Positions 1 to 7,700 are shown, numbered from the stretch's first letter. The stretch is 20,142 bases of DNA from Opitutales bacterium (GCA_017623955.1 JAGAOA010000084.1:1-20142); one strand, 5' to 3'. Program-made: numbers and translations. The notes: generated from the sequence alone by a model not told the origin.

Positions 1-293
<293 letters not shown>

Positions 294-430
294 ACAGACT
301 TTTGCGCCTTTTTTAAAATTGAGCTATTAAGCTTGGTAAGCATGTAAACTAAGATTTTAAGTTTCGTCTTAATACTAATTTTTCCATAGGCTGCGAGCTA
401 GAGTAAGGCAACAACGACTGTACTAATGAC
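294..430 (+). other. 23S-5S internal transcribed spacer
   Basis: This 137-nt spacer is AT-rich at first and more mixed later. I see no tRNA in it. It contains GGCAACAAC at 407-415, exactly complementary to GTTGTTGCC at 535-543, the 3' strand of 5S helix I. Such pairing could form a precursor-processing stem or compete with the mature 5S fold; this is inference. Confidence 0.6.
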
Positions 431-545
431 TCTGGTGATCATAGGCGAGAGGAAACACACGTTCCCATCTCGAACACGCTCGTTAAGCTCTCAGCCGCCG
501 ATGGTAGTACGACCCCGCTGTTGTGCGAGAGTAGGTTGTTGCCAG
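431..545 (+). rRNA. rrf: 5S ribosomal RNA
   Basis: The sequence shows the standard 5S landmarks: CCCATCTCGAACACG (loop B/C region), TTAAGC, and GCCGATGGTAGTACG (helix IV/loop E region). The 5' strand CTGGTGAT (from 432) pairs with the 3' strand ending GTTGCCAG at 545, partly through G-U pairs, giving helix I and a length of about 115 nt. It follows the 23S gene after a 137-nt spacer and is closed by a strong hairpin terminator. Ends are inferred from helix I and could be off by one or two bases. Confidence 0.93.
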
Positions 546-636
546 TATTATGAAGCCGTTAGATGAAAGTCTAACGGCTTCTCTTTGTTTATGCAACCTA
601 CTCGAGTTTTTGATCACAAAAGTTTTATGAAATAAA
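530..636 (+). repeat. Repeat copy A: 5S tail plus rrn terminator
   Basis: First copy of a ~107-bp direct repeat; the second is at 732-839, offset 202 bp. It comprises the last 16 nt of 5S, a short linker, a 12-bp hairpin, and a downstream segment with CAACCTACTCGAG. That downstream CAACCTACT (594-602) is complementary to AGTAGGTTG (530-538) in the 5S tail, so the whole unit could fold into a larger stem enclosing the hairpin. Differences from copy B are a few substitutions and small indels. Confidence 0.85.
552..590 (+). terminator. rRNA operon terminator (copy A)
   Basis: A perfect 12-bp stem (552-563 with 570-581) and 6-nt loop TGAAAG, followed by a T-rich tract (TCTTTGTTT). It lies 6 nt after the 5S end, so it is the natural Rho-independent terminator of the rRNA operon. 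Confidence 0.9.
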
Positions 637-731
637 AGCTTTTGGGAGAAGCTTTGCGTAGCAAAGAGCCGAGCGTAGCGAGTGCCGAGACAACGCGGAT
701 TGTGCTTTGCACAACCAAGTTGCGAGTTCAA
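637..731. other. Palindrome-rich spacer between the two repeat copies
   Basis: No believable gene. The stretch holds several short inverted repeats: AAGCTTTTGGGAGAAGCTT, CTTTGCGTAGCAAAG and TTGTGCTTTGCACAA, plus the related words GCGTAGCAAAG and GCGTAGCGAG in tandem. It may be degenerate rrn-flanking or intergenic-repeat DNA; no transposase or tRNA is visible. Confidence 0.45.
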
Positions 732-839
732 AGTAGGTTGTTGCCAGTATTATGAACCCGTTAGATGAAAGTCTAACGGGTTCTCTTTGTTTACGCAACC
801 TACTCGAGTTTTTGATCTCAAATGTTTTTATGAAATAAA
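732..839 (+). repeat. Repeat copy B: duplicated 5S tail plus terminator
   Basis: Second copy of the repeat at 530-636. It starts with the same AGTAGGTTGTTGCCAG that ends the 5S gene, but here no 5S body precedes it, so it is a remnant of a second 5S end or a tandem duplication. Weaker similarity continues a little further (TGGGGGGATGCTTTGC versus TTGGGAGAAGCTTTGC), to about 860. The 840-935 remainder before the next gene is AT-rich. Confidence 0.85.
754..792 (+). terminator. Duplicated rrn-type terminator (copy B)
   Basis: A 12-bp stem (754-765 with 772-783) and the same TGAAAG loop, followed by TCTTTGTTT. Compared with copy A, one pair is swapped: G555-C578 in A is C757-G780 in B. Both halves changed together, so the stem is kept intact. 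Confidence 0.8.
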
Positions 840-902
840 TCACTTGGGGGGATGCTTTGCTTATGTATGTTTTTTTAATAAAAAAAGTTAAAATGAAGAT
901 TG

Positions 903-908
903 TATAAT
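903..908 (+). promoter_or_regulatory. Possible -10 box for the dpnI-like gene
   Basis: A perfect TATAAT 28 nt before the ATG of the DpnI-like gene, in very AT-rich DNA. No clear -35 element is at the usual distance (the region around 880-885 is an A run), and AT-rich DNA gives chance matches, so this is tentative. There is also no clear Shine-Dalgarno sequence before the ATG. Confidence 0.35.
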
Positions 909-935
909 ATAATTCATCTTATAAAAATATGATAT

Positions 936-1700
936 ATGAATTTATTTTTTGATATAAGGTTAGCTGAAGATTACCACTCTTTATTGCAAAAAGTTAGAGT
1001 AATGAGTGAAAATTGGGTTGAAAAAAATATTTACTGCGTACGATGTGGTAATAATTTAAAACGATTAAAAAATAATACCCCAATTTCGGACTTATATTGC
1101 GAGCGTTGTAAAGAAAATTTTGAGTTAAAAAGTAATAAAAATTTATTCACCAAAAAAATTGTTGATGGCGCGTATTCAAAAATGATTGAAAAAATAGAAA
1201 ATGGAAATATCCCAAATTTTTTCTATCTGAATTATTCTTCCGTAGATTATCGTGTGAAAAACCTTATTGTCATTCCAAGTCATTTTTTTACAAAAGAAAT
1301 AATTATCAAAAGACCCCCATTATCAGTAAATGCTAAAAGAGCTGGTTGGGTTGGATGTAATATTGATGTTTCATTTATTCCTGAAAGTGGAAAATTGTTT
1401 TTGATTAGAAATGAAAAAGTTGAGGATAAAAATACAATAATTGAAAAATTTAATAAAATGTTATTTTTGCAACGTTCAACTGGAGAATTTAGAGGCTGGT
1501 TATTAGATGTTTTAAAGTGCATAGAATTATTAGGAATGTCTGATTTTTCACTAAAAGATATTTATGCTTTTGAAGAAATTTTAAGAAAGAAACATCCTAA
1601 AAATTTTAATATAAAGGCAAAAATTCGTCAACAATTGCAGATGTTGAGAGATTTTGGATATTTATCATTTACTAAAAGAGGAAATTATAGCTTAAGATGA
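936..1700 (+). CDS. dpnI: DpnI-like methyl-directed restriction endonuclease
   Basis: Predicted to cut GATC only when its adenine is N6-methylated, so no protective methylase is needed; it would destroy incoming DNA from Dam-positive sources. At 254 aa it has the length I recall for pneumococcal DpnI and aligns from the start. The N-terminal catalytic domain has a zinc site (C34-x2-C37, C55-x2-C58) and a PD-(D/E)XK active site with D52, E63 and K65 (S-D-L-Y ... F-E-L-K). The segment RRAGWVGCNID-like (about 135-144) is a family signature, and the C-terminal ~70 residues (LQRSTGEFRGW onward, ending IRQQLQMLRDFGYLSF) match the winged-helix domain that also reads methylated GATC. No Dam or DpnII-type gene is nearby. 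It is very AT-rich compared with the housekeeping genes, which suggests acquisition. Its stop overlaps the next ATG. Confidence 0.95.
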   Translation: MNLFFDIRLAEDYHSLLQKVRVMSENWVEKNIYCVRCGNNLKRLKNNTPISDLYCERCKENFELKSNKNLFTKKIVDGAYSKMIEKIENGNIPNFFYLNYSSVDYRVKNLIVIPSHFFTKEIIIKRPPLSVNAKRAGWVGCNIDVSFIPESGKLFLIRNEKVEDKNTIIEKFNKMLFLQRSTGEFRGWLLDVLKCIELLGMSDFSLKDIYAFEEILRKKHPKNFNIKAKIRQQLQMLRDFGYLSFTKRGNYSLR

Positions 1701-1924
1701 AAAAATATATTTTTTATACAACAGATGGTTATACTTTTGATTCAGAATTTAATGAAGTCGAAAATTGTCAATTGTTAGGTTTTGGAGTCGGTCGTAATAT
1801 TAGAGAGGCATTTGATTTTTTGAAAAAGAATGAACAATGTATGCAAAATAAAAAATATGAAAATATAATTGCATGTGAGATTATTTCCGAACCTATTTGT
1901 TTTATTAATAAATACGATAAATAA
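1697..1924 (+). CDS. Small protein of unknown function, coupled to dpnI-like gene
   Basis: A 75-aa protein whose ATG overlaps the stop of the DpnI-like gene by 4 bases (ATGA), which points to translational coupling and a shared transcript. It has no signal peptide or membrane segment; it is mixed alpha/beta in look, with four cysteines (C24, C48, C60, C68) and a start YIFYTTDGYT. I do not recognise the family with certainty. In the pneumococcal DpnI cassette a small gene of unknown function (dpnD) also follows the nuclease gene, so the position is similar, but I see no convincing sequence match to it. A role in controlling or stabilising the nuclease, or in defence, is a guess from position only. 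Confidence 0.8.
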   Translation: MKKYIFYTTDGYTFDSEFNEVENCQLLGFGVGRNIREAFDFLKKNEQCMQNKKYENIIACEIISEPICFINKYDK

Positions 1925-2200
1925 ATTTATATTGATATATAATTTATATTAACTATTAAATTTTGTAAAAAGTAAATGTTTTTTTATAGATGTAAAGTTT
2001 TTTTAAGATAAATTAGAAACTTCTTCATTTTATTTTTTATGTTAAATGTAAGAAAAAATGCAAGGTACAATCTTGAAGAAACCTTTGATGTGTTACAATA
2101 TTAAGGATTTAGAAAATGGCGTTTTCAGGCATTTAAGGTGAAAAATATTGCTGAATGTAAAAAAATATGATAAAAAACTGGCATAATAAAATTTATTGTT
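1925..2200. other. AT-rich intergenic region
   Basis: 276 bases between the restriction cassette and the acyltransferase gene. It is strongly A/T-rich. I find no hairpin terminator with a GC stem, no RNA gene and no convincing ORF. It presumably carries the promoter of the glycan-modification genes, but AT content makes any -10/-35 call unreliable. Confidence 0.4.
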
Positions 2201-3223
2201 ATGCTTTTTTCTTCTATACCTTTTATTTACATATTTTTCCCTATCGTATTTTTAGGGTTTTGGTTATCTACTATATTTAAATCGCGAGTGGTTTCGTTGG
2301 TGTGGCTTTTTGTATCGTCGATATACTTTTATGGATATTATGATAGTCGGTATGTTTGGTTACTGTTGAGTTCTATATTAATAAATTATGGCTTATCATT
2401 GGCTATATTAGCAGATAATAGCAAAAAATGTAAATTGATATTATCTACAATAGGAGTAATATTTAATATAGCTCTAATAGGATATTTTAAGTATAAAAAT
2501 TTCTTTTTAGAAAATACAAATTTGCTTTTTGGAACAGATTTTACAATAGAAAAGCTCATAGTTCCACTTGGGATTTCGTTTTTTTCGTTCCAACAGATTT
2601 CTTATATTGTAGATTGTTATAAGGATCGTACGCATAAAATAGGTGTATTAGACTACATTTGTTTTGTATCATTTTTTCCACAAATATTATCAGGGCCTAT
2701 TTCAAGGTTTTCGCAATTAGCTCCGCAATTAGAAAATCTTAAAGGAATTACGTACAAAAATTTTGCAGTAGGTGTCATTATTTTTTCAATAGGATTGGTT
2801 AAGAAAGCCGTATTTGCAGACTATTGTGGTGAAATTGCTGATCCGATTTTCAATGCGAGTTTAGATAATTCTATTGTTCTGTCATGTTCGGAGGCATGGG
2901 AAGCAGCAATAGGCTATACTCTTCAATTGTATTTTGATTTTTCAGGTTATTGCGATATGGCGGTAGGGTGTGCAAAAATTTTAGGTATAACTTTACCTGT
3001 TAATTTTGATTCGCCATATAAATCGAAGAGTATTGTTGAGTTTTGGCGTAGATGGCACATGACTTTATCTTTTTTCTTAAGAGATTATCTTTACATACCA
3101 TTGGGTGGTAATAAGCATGGATATTCTCGTAAGTGCTGTAATTTGCTTACAACAATGTTGCTTGGCGGTTTGTGGCACGGTGCTGCTTGGACTTTTGTTG
3201 TATGGGGGGGCTACATGGTTTGA
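2201..3223 (+). pseudogene. MBOAT O-acyltransferase (AlgI-like), N-terminal part, frameshifted
   Basis: First 340 codons of a membrane-bound O-acyltransferase of the AlgI/DltB type, which passes acyl (usually acetyl) groups across the inner membrane to an exported polysaccharide. The start MLFSSIPFIYIFFPIVFLGFWL is typical of the family. Multiple membrane segments follow, then the motifs FSGYCDMAVG, FWRRWHMTLSFFLRDYLYIPLGG with H286, and LGGLWHGAAW with the presumed catalytic H326. Right after WG the frame runs into a TGA at 3221-3223, while the rest of the enzyme continues in the +1-shifted frame to 3693. One extra G in the run at 3204-3210 would restore a ~497-aa protein (W-G-G-L-H-G), the usual AlgI length. 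Either a real mutation, a phase-variable switch, or a sequence error. Confidence 0.85.
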
Positions 3224-3693
3224 TGTTGGTTATAAATAATATTTTTAAAGATTTCTTAAAACTTATAAATTTATCTTCAATAAGAGATTTTTTCGCTTAC
3301 AAAATGGTAGCTTGGTTGATTACTTTTGTATGTGTTAGCATAGCTTGGGTTTTCTTTAGAGCAGAAACATTTTCTTCAGCATGGGAGATTGTTTCGGGTA
3401 TGTTTTCTCCATCGTTGGGTTTTTCAGAAAATCGTTTTTTTGATGTGAATAATACTACCCTTTGCGGTATCGATATCGGTTTAGGCTTTCAGCAATTTGT
3501 TATGATATCTCTTTTGCTAATCTGTATATTCGTTAAAAATTCTGTTCAAATTCAAGAAAAAATTGAAAAGTTAGATTCGTCTAGTTTTAAATTTAATATT
3601 ATTTTTGGGGGAAGTTTGTTCGTAATAATGTTTGTTTCTTTAATTATTATTGGTAGATCTTCAAATAGTAGTTTTATATACTTCAATTTTTAA
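3172..3693 (+). pseudogene. MBOAT O-acyltransferase (AlgI-like), C-terminal part
   Basis: The open frame starts at an ATG at 3172, but family similarity begins only after the G run, at about 3205 (G-G-L-H-G-L, continuing the broken upstream frame). It carries the C-terminal membrane segments of the acyltransferase, including the conserved TFVCVSIAWVFFRAETF segment and a last hydrophobic helix near the end. Alone it lacks both conserved histidines, so it cannot be an active enzyme. The residues before 3205 in this frame are out-of-frame reading of the first half. It ends one base before the start of the SGNH-type gene, so the two are in one operon. Confidence 0.82.
3204..3210 (+). repeat. G7 homopolymer at the MBOAT frameshift
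   Basis: Seven consecutive G in coding DNA of a very AT-rich gene. An 8-G version joins the two reading frames of the acyltransferase exactly at the conserved W-G-x-L-H-G segment. Such tracts change length by slipped-strand mispairing. Confidence 0.8.
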
Positions 3694-3694
3694 T

Positions 3695-4723
3695 ATGAAA
3701 AAAATTTTTGGAATATTATGTGGCTTCATCGGAGCATTGCTCTTATGTGAAATTGTATTGCGAATTTTACCAGTGTGCTATCTCCCATTGACGTCGTCTC
3801 AAGCTAACGAATACGAGGCTAAGCCCTCTATTGCTAATCAGAAAGTTCGCTATTCAGGAGGTTGGATGTTTCAAATGGGAAACAACATAAACATAAATTC
3901 TGCTGGTTTTCATTCGGCAGAAGAATATGTGCGTTGCCCTAATAAAAATGGGGTGGCGTTTATTGGCGATTCGTTAATTGAGTGCATAATGGTTGAGCCC
4001 GAATTTTTATTTCATGCAACGTTAAAGAATATCTTAAAGCAACACAACGTAGATTGTGGAGTTTTTAGTTTTGGTAGAGGTGGCAACGGTTTAGCCGATA
4101 AAATGAAATTGATGAAATTAGCCAAAGATAAATTTGGCGTTAGCAAATTTATTTTAAATTTTGATTATGCCGATATTGTTGACGATAAAAAAATGTCTGA
4201 TGGGCATTTTTTTTATGTTGTAAATAAAGATGAGAGCATTGAAATAAAATATAGAACAAAAAAAGCAGGTTTAGAAAAATTAAAAAATATAGCATTTGTT
4301 AGATATGTGTGTTCTAATTTAGCCATTACGCCGTCTTCTTTTGTTCTGAAATTAAAAAAATCTATAAATCCTGATGCCGACTCTAATGCAAAACCCCAAA
4401 CAAATGCCGATTTGTCGAAGGTTGATACAATGTTGTTTAATGCTTTTATAAAAGATGTTTTGTCTATTGTCGATAACGATAAAAGTAGCATTCTTTTTAT
4501 GATGCGAGACGACATTACCAATGATAAGTTAAAAGAAAAATTAACTAATATGGGCTTTGAAGTTTTATATGTTACTGCTTGCACGAAAACATCAAAAAAT
4601 TACGAACTTAGTTGTTTCTATAACGATAGTCATTGGAATGCAAGAGGTATAAAGAGAATATGTAATGCTATTGAAAAAACTAAATTCTTTGCAAAAATTA
4701 TCTCCGATGAAAGAGCAAAGTAA
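3695..4723 (+). CDS. SGNH/GDSL-type membrane-anchored protein, partner of MBOAT
   Basis: A 342-aa protein from the ATG at 3695 (one base after the MBOAT stop; a longer frame upstream runs inside the MBOAT gene and is unlikely). Residues 4-29 form an N-terminal membrane anchor or uncleaved signal. The SGNH-fold motifs are visible: FIGDSLIE with the nucleophile S93 (block I), and near the C-terminus DSHWNARG with D311 and H313 (block V). In polysaccharide O-acetylation systems an MBOAT protein hands acyl groups to a periplasmic SGNH-fold protein (AlgJ/AlgX type), which fits this gene pair. It could also act as an esterase. The exact polymer is unknown. The C-terminal half is lysine-rich and less conserved in look. 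Confidence 0.82.
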   Translation: MKKIFGILCGFIGALLLCEIVLRILPVCYLPLTSSQANEYEAKPSIANQKVRYSGGWMFQMGNNININSAGFHSAEEYVRCPNKNGVAFIGDSLIECIMVEPEFLFHATLKNILKQHNVDCGVFSFGRGGNGLADKMKLMKLAKDKFGVSKFILNFDYADIVDDKKMSDGHFFYVVNKDESIEIKYRTKKAGLEKLKNIAFVRYVCSNLAITPSSFVLKLKKSINPDADSNAKPQTNADLSKVDTMLFNAFIKDVLSIVDNDKSSILFMMRDDITNDKLKEKLTNMGFEVLYVTACTKTSKNYELSCFYNDSHWNARGIKRICNAIEKTKFFAKIISDERAK

Positions 4724-4776
4724 TTGTACATGCATTTTAGTTTTAAAAAAATGTTTTATATTTAAATATTGACTTT

Positions 4777-7035
4777 ATGTATGAAAAAGTTTTTCTTCGT
4801 TGCATGAAGTCTTATATATCATTAATTTGCGGAATTTTAATCGGATTAAATTGTTTTGGAGCGAAAAAAAGTGGGGTAGAATATGTAGACCCATTTATTG
4901 GAACTGGAGGAACTGGGCATTGTCATCCATGTGCAACAAGTCCGTTCGGGATTGTTCAAGCTGGTGCAGACACAGGTCGCAAAGGGTGGACGTATTGCGG
5001 TGGTTATCAATACAATGATTCACGTATACTTTTGTTTTCGCAAACTCATATAAGCGGAACAGGCGTTCCTGACTGTGGCGATGTTGCATTTCTACCATTC
5101 TGCGAAAACTATGACTACCTAAAAGGTAGCAGTTTTCAAAAGAAAAATGAAAAAGCATCGGTTGGCTATTATTCGGTAAAGCTAGATGAGGCTCAAGCTG
5201 ATGTGGAGGTAACTGCAACTCCAAGAGTTGCTTTCTACAAAATTAAGTACAGTGCTGATGGCGGAAAGATTTATTTGGATTTGCTTACTGGAATAACGTC
5301 TCGCAAGCCACGCGTATGGCAAGAAAAAATCGATATGCCCGACAAATTTACTATCAATGGCGAACAACGAGTTCTCGGTTGGGTACCTATGCGAAGTGTT
5401 TGTTTCTCGATAAAATTCGACAAGCCTATTGTGAAAATCGAAAAGCTGAAAAATCCTAAAAACGAAATGGGATCTCGTTACGTTTTAGATTTTAATTTGA
5501 AGAAGGGCGAAGAACTTAAGGTTAAAATCGGCATTGCAACATCTAATATGAAAGGTGCCGAACGTAACATTGCTGTTGAAGTGCCTCATTGGGATTTCTC
5601 AAAGACTTTGTCGGAAACTAAAGAACAATGGCGCAAGCTTATCGACAAATTTGAAATCGATGCTGACGAGAAAACTAAACGTATTTTCTATACATCGGTT
5701 TATCATTTGTTCATTCAACCAAACAATATGGCTGATGTCGATGGCTATTATGATGCTCCAAACAACAAAACAGTTAAGTCTATAGACGGCAAATATTTTA
5801 CTACATTATCGCTTTGGGATACGTATAGAGCGGCTCATCCGTTATACACAATTTTAATTCCTGACCAAGTTGCTGGATTTATAAACACTATGTTAATGCA
5901 CAACGACGTTGTTGGATATTTGCCTGTTTGGTGCTCGTGGGGCAAAGAAAATCACTGCATTATTGGAAATCAATCGATTTCGGTAATCGGTGAGGCTATC
6001 ATGAAAAACTTAAAGGGATTCGACTATCAAAAAGCGTTCAAGGCTATTGTTGACTCTTCAACTATTCCTCACTATCGCTCAGAATGGAATGAATATGTAA
6101 AGTATGGATACTTCCCTCACGACATAAACATAGGAACGTATCAGAGCAGTACTGACAAGCTTGTGAATGCACGTCATTACAATCCTAAGTTGATTAAATT
6201 AGAGTCGGTTTCATCTACACTTGAAGCCGTTTATAACGACTACTGTGTTTACAAGGTTGCTCAAAAATTGGGCGACAAAAAAGTTGAAGCAGAATTTAAA
6301 CGTCGCTCGCAATTTTACAAAAATTTATTTTGCCCAGAAACAAAATTTATGCGTGCGAGAGATAAGGCGGGGAATTGGCGTACGCCTTTTAATCCTTTCG
6401 ACTACACGTTGTATCCACGCATTCATTGCGACTACACAGAAGCAAGTGCATGGCAATACACTTGGCACGTTCAACAAGATGTCGAAGGTCTCATTGAGCT
6501 TTTTGGTAGCAAAGAAGCTTTTTGCGAAAAATTAAATCAATTATTTACTGTTCAAGATTCACGCGATTTTAAAACAGTCAAGAAAAGCCACGATATATCC
6601 GGTTTGATTGGTCAGTATGTTCACGGCAATGAACCAAGTCATCATATCGCTTACATGTTTGCGATTGCAGATCAACCTCGCAGAACTCAAGAACTTGTAA
6701 GAGAAATTTGCGACAAGATGTACGACGATACGCCTCTAGGATTATGTGGTAATGACGACTGTGGGCAAATGAGTGCTTGGTACATATTTTCGGCTATGGG
6801 ATTTTATCCTGTAAATCCATGTGGTGCTGAGTATGTATTGGGTGCCCCTCAAATGTCGGGAGCTACCATTAATCTTGATGGAGGGAAAAAGTTTGTGATA
6901 AAAGCCAACAATTTTTCTCGCAAAGCTAAGTATGTAAAAAGTGTAAAACTAAACGGAAAACCATATACAAAGAAAACGATATCGCATAACGACATAATGC
7001 AAGGAGGCGAATTAGTTTTCGATATGTGTCAATAA
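4777..7035 (+). CDS. Glycoside hydrolase family 92 alpha-mannosidase, secreted
   Basis: A 752-aa exo-alpha-mannosidase of family GH92 (mostly alpha-1,2, calcium-dependent), which trims mannose from N-glycans or yeast-type mannans. The N-terminal signature YVDPFIGTGGTGHCHPCATSPFG follows a signal peptide; translation may start at 4777 or, giving a cleaner signal (MKSYISLICGILIG), at 4804. Catalytic-domain landmarks are SGTGVPDCGDV, YFPHD, DYTEASAWQYTW, where E555 aligns with the family general acid, GNEPSHH, and GNDDCGQMSAW with D660/D661 at the catalytic-base position (numbering from 4777). The length is typical. It follows the SGNH gene by 53 bases and ends before a terminator. Export would put it in the periplasm or outside the cell. 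It suggests growth on host or fungal glycans. Confidence 0.94.
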   Translation: MYEKVFLRCMKSYISLICGILIGLNCFGAKKSGVEYVDPFIGTGGTGHCHPCATSPFGIVQAGADTGRKGWTYCGGYQYNDSRILLFSQTHISGTGVPDCGDVAFLPFCENYDYLKGSSFQKKNEKASVGYYSVKLDEAQADVEVTATPRVAFYKIKYSADGGKIYLDLLTGITSRKPRVWQEKIDMPDKFTINGEQRVLGWVPMRSVCFSIKFDKPIVKIEKLKNPKNEMGSRYVLDFNLKKGEELKVKIGIATSNMKGAERNIAVEVPHWDFSKTLSETKEQWRKLIDKFEIDADEKTKRIFYTSVYHLFIQPNNMADVDGYYDAPNNKTVKSIDGKYFTTLSLWDTYRAAHPLYTILIPDQVAGFINTMLMHNDVVGYLPVWCSWGKENHCIIGNQSISVIGEAIMKNLKGFDYQKAFKAIVDSSTIPHYRSEWNEYVKYGYFPHDINIGTYQSSTDKLVNARHYNPKLIKLESVSSTLEAVYNDYCVYKVAQKLGDKKVEAEFKRRSQFYKNLFCPETKFMRARDKAGNWRTPFNPFDYTLYPRIHCDYTEASAWQYTWHVQQDVEGLIELFGSKEAFCEKLNQLFTVQDSRDFKTVKKSHDISGLIGQYVHGNEPSHHIAYMFAIADQPRRTQELVREICDKMYDDTPLGLCGNDDCGQMSAWYIFSAMGFYPVNPCGAEYVLGAPQMSGATINLDGGKKFVIKANNFSRKAKYVKSVKLNGKPYTKKTISHNDIMQGGELVFDMCQ

Positions 7036-7060
7036 AATCGGTTTAAAACGATTTTATAAA

Positions 7061-7096
7061 AACAACCAAGTCTTTATTGATTTGGTTGTTCGTTTT
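7061..7096. terminator. Bidirectional terminator between GH92 and membrane protein genes
   Basis: Stem AACAACCAA (7061-7069) with TTGGTTGTT (7082-7090), loop of about 12 nt, then CGTTTTTT on the + strand; on the minus strand the stem is followed by an AT-rich tract with several T. It overlaps the last codons of the minus-strand membrane protein gene. It serves two converging genes. Confidence 0.75.
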
Positions 7097-7700
7097 TTAC
7101 TATAAGTTCTTTTATAAGTAAAGACGACCAAATAAAATTTATTGATAGATATACAAAGCCACATATACGACAAAATGTCCAACTATTTACGTAGACATAC
7201 GCACTCAACAGTATTGTTGATGAAATAAAAAATAACAAAGCAGTGGAAAGTATTGTTATTTGTAAAGAATAGGCAACAATCTTAAAATATTTATCATTTT
7301 TAATAAAAAAACATCTAAGATATATTGATGCTATCGTTAGCAAGAATACTCCATAAGCAATAAATTCTGCTATACTAGTTTTATCAAGGGGCGCAATTCC
7401 TTTTATTTGTAAATTAGGGCTATCAATTCCACATAATACAAAGCTATATATTGTATGTATTACTAACTTTAATGAATGTGGTGTAAGTAAAACAAGAATA
7501 CCAAAAATAAAAACACTTACCCAGCCAACAATTATTTTTATATCATTGGCTGGGTATGAGTATCGTTTTTTAGTTGTTAATAAAAACAAAAAAACGATAG
7601 GCAACAAAACTAACACAGATGTATAAGGCGAGACGTACGGCAATGAGTTATGTATAATTACGGCAATCAATGCAAAAAGAATAATTTTTATACATCTCAT
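7074..7700 (-). CDS. Polytopic membrane protein of unknown function
   Basis: A 208-aa, strongly hydrophobic protein with about six or seven predicted membrane helices (roughly residues 4-20, 27-42, 55-74, 78-92, 110-130, 140-166, 173-197), short loops and a small charged C-terminus. I do not recognise a family or catalytic motif. It starts 18 bases after the trmB stop on the same strand, so it is likely the last gene of that operon. Its C-terminal codons lie inside the terminator stem. Its AT content is higher than that of trmB. Confidence 0.72.
   Translation of the reverse strand: MRCIKIILFALIAVIIHNSLPYVSPYTSVLVLLPIVFLFLLTTKKRYSYPANDIKIIVGWVSVFIFGILVLLTPHSLKLVIHTIYSFVLCGIDSPNLQIKGIAPLDKTSIAEFIAYGVFLLTIASIYLRCFFIKNDKYFKIVAYSLQITILSTALLFFISSTILLSAYVYVNSWTFCRICGFVYLSINFIWSSLLIKELIVKNEQPNQ

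Noticed and set aside
372..400. Possible degenerate second 5S 5' end in the spacer (TACTAAT...CATAGG...GCGAG similar to 424-449)
   Set aside because: The similarity is short and gapped, and no helix can be drawn. It could be chance.
530..839. Direct repeats as target-site duplication of a mobile element or as a CRISPR array
   Set aside because: Only two long copies with 95 bp between them, no transposase or integrase, and no series of spacers. They carry rRNA-operon sequence instead.
483..843. Two minus-strand ORFs across the 5S tail and repeats
   Set aside because: They are antisense to 5S and the terminator copies. Their similar translations simply reflect the DNA duplication, and no start signal or protein-like composition supports them.
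3650..3694. Upstream start for the SGNH-type gene
   Set aside because: It would place 15 codons inside the MBOAT gene with a non-ATG start; the ATG at 3695 directly follows the MBOAT stop and begins a good membrane anchor.
4895..5367. Minus-strand ORFs inside the GH92 gene
   Set aside because: They are frame shadows of a gene with clear family motifs on the + strand.
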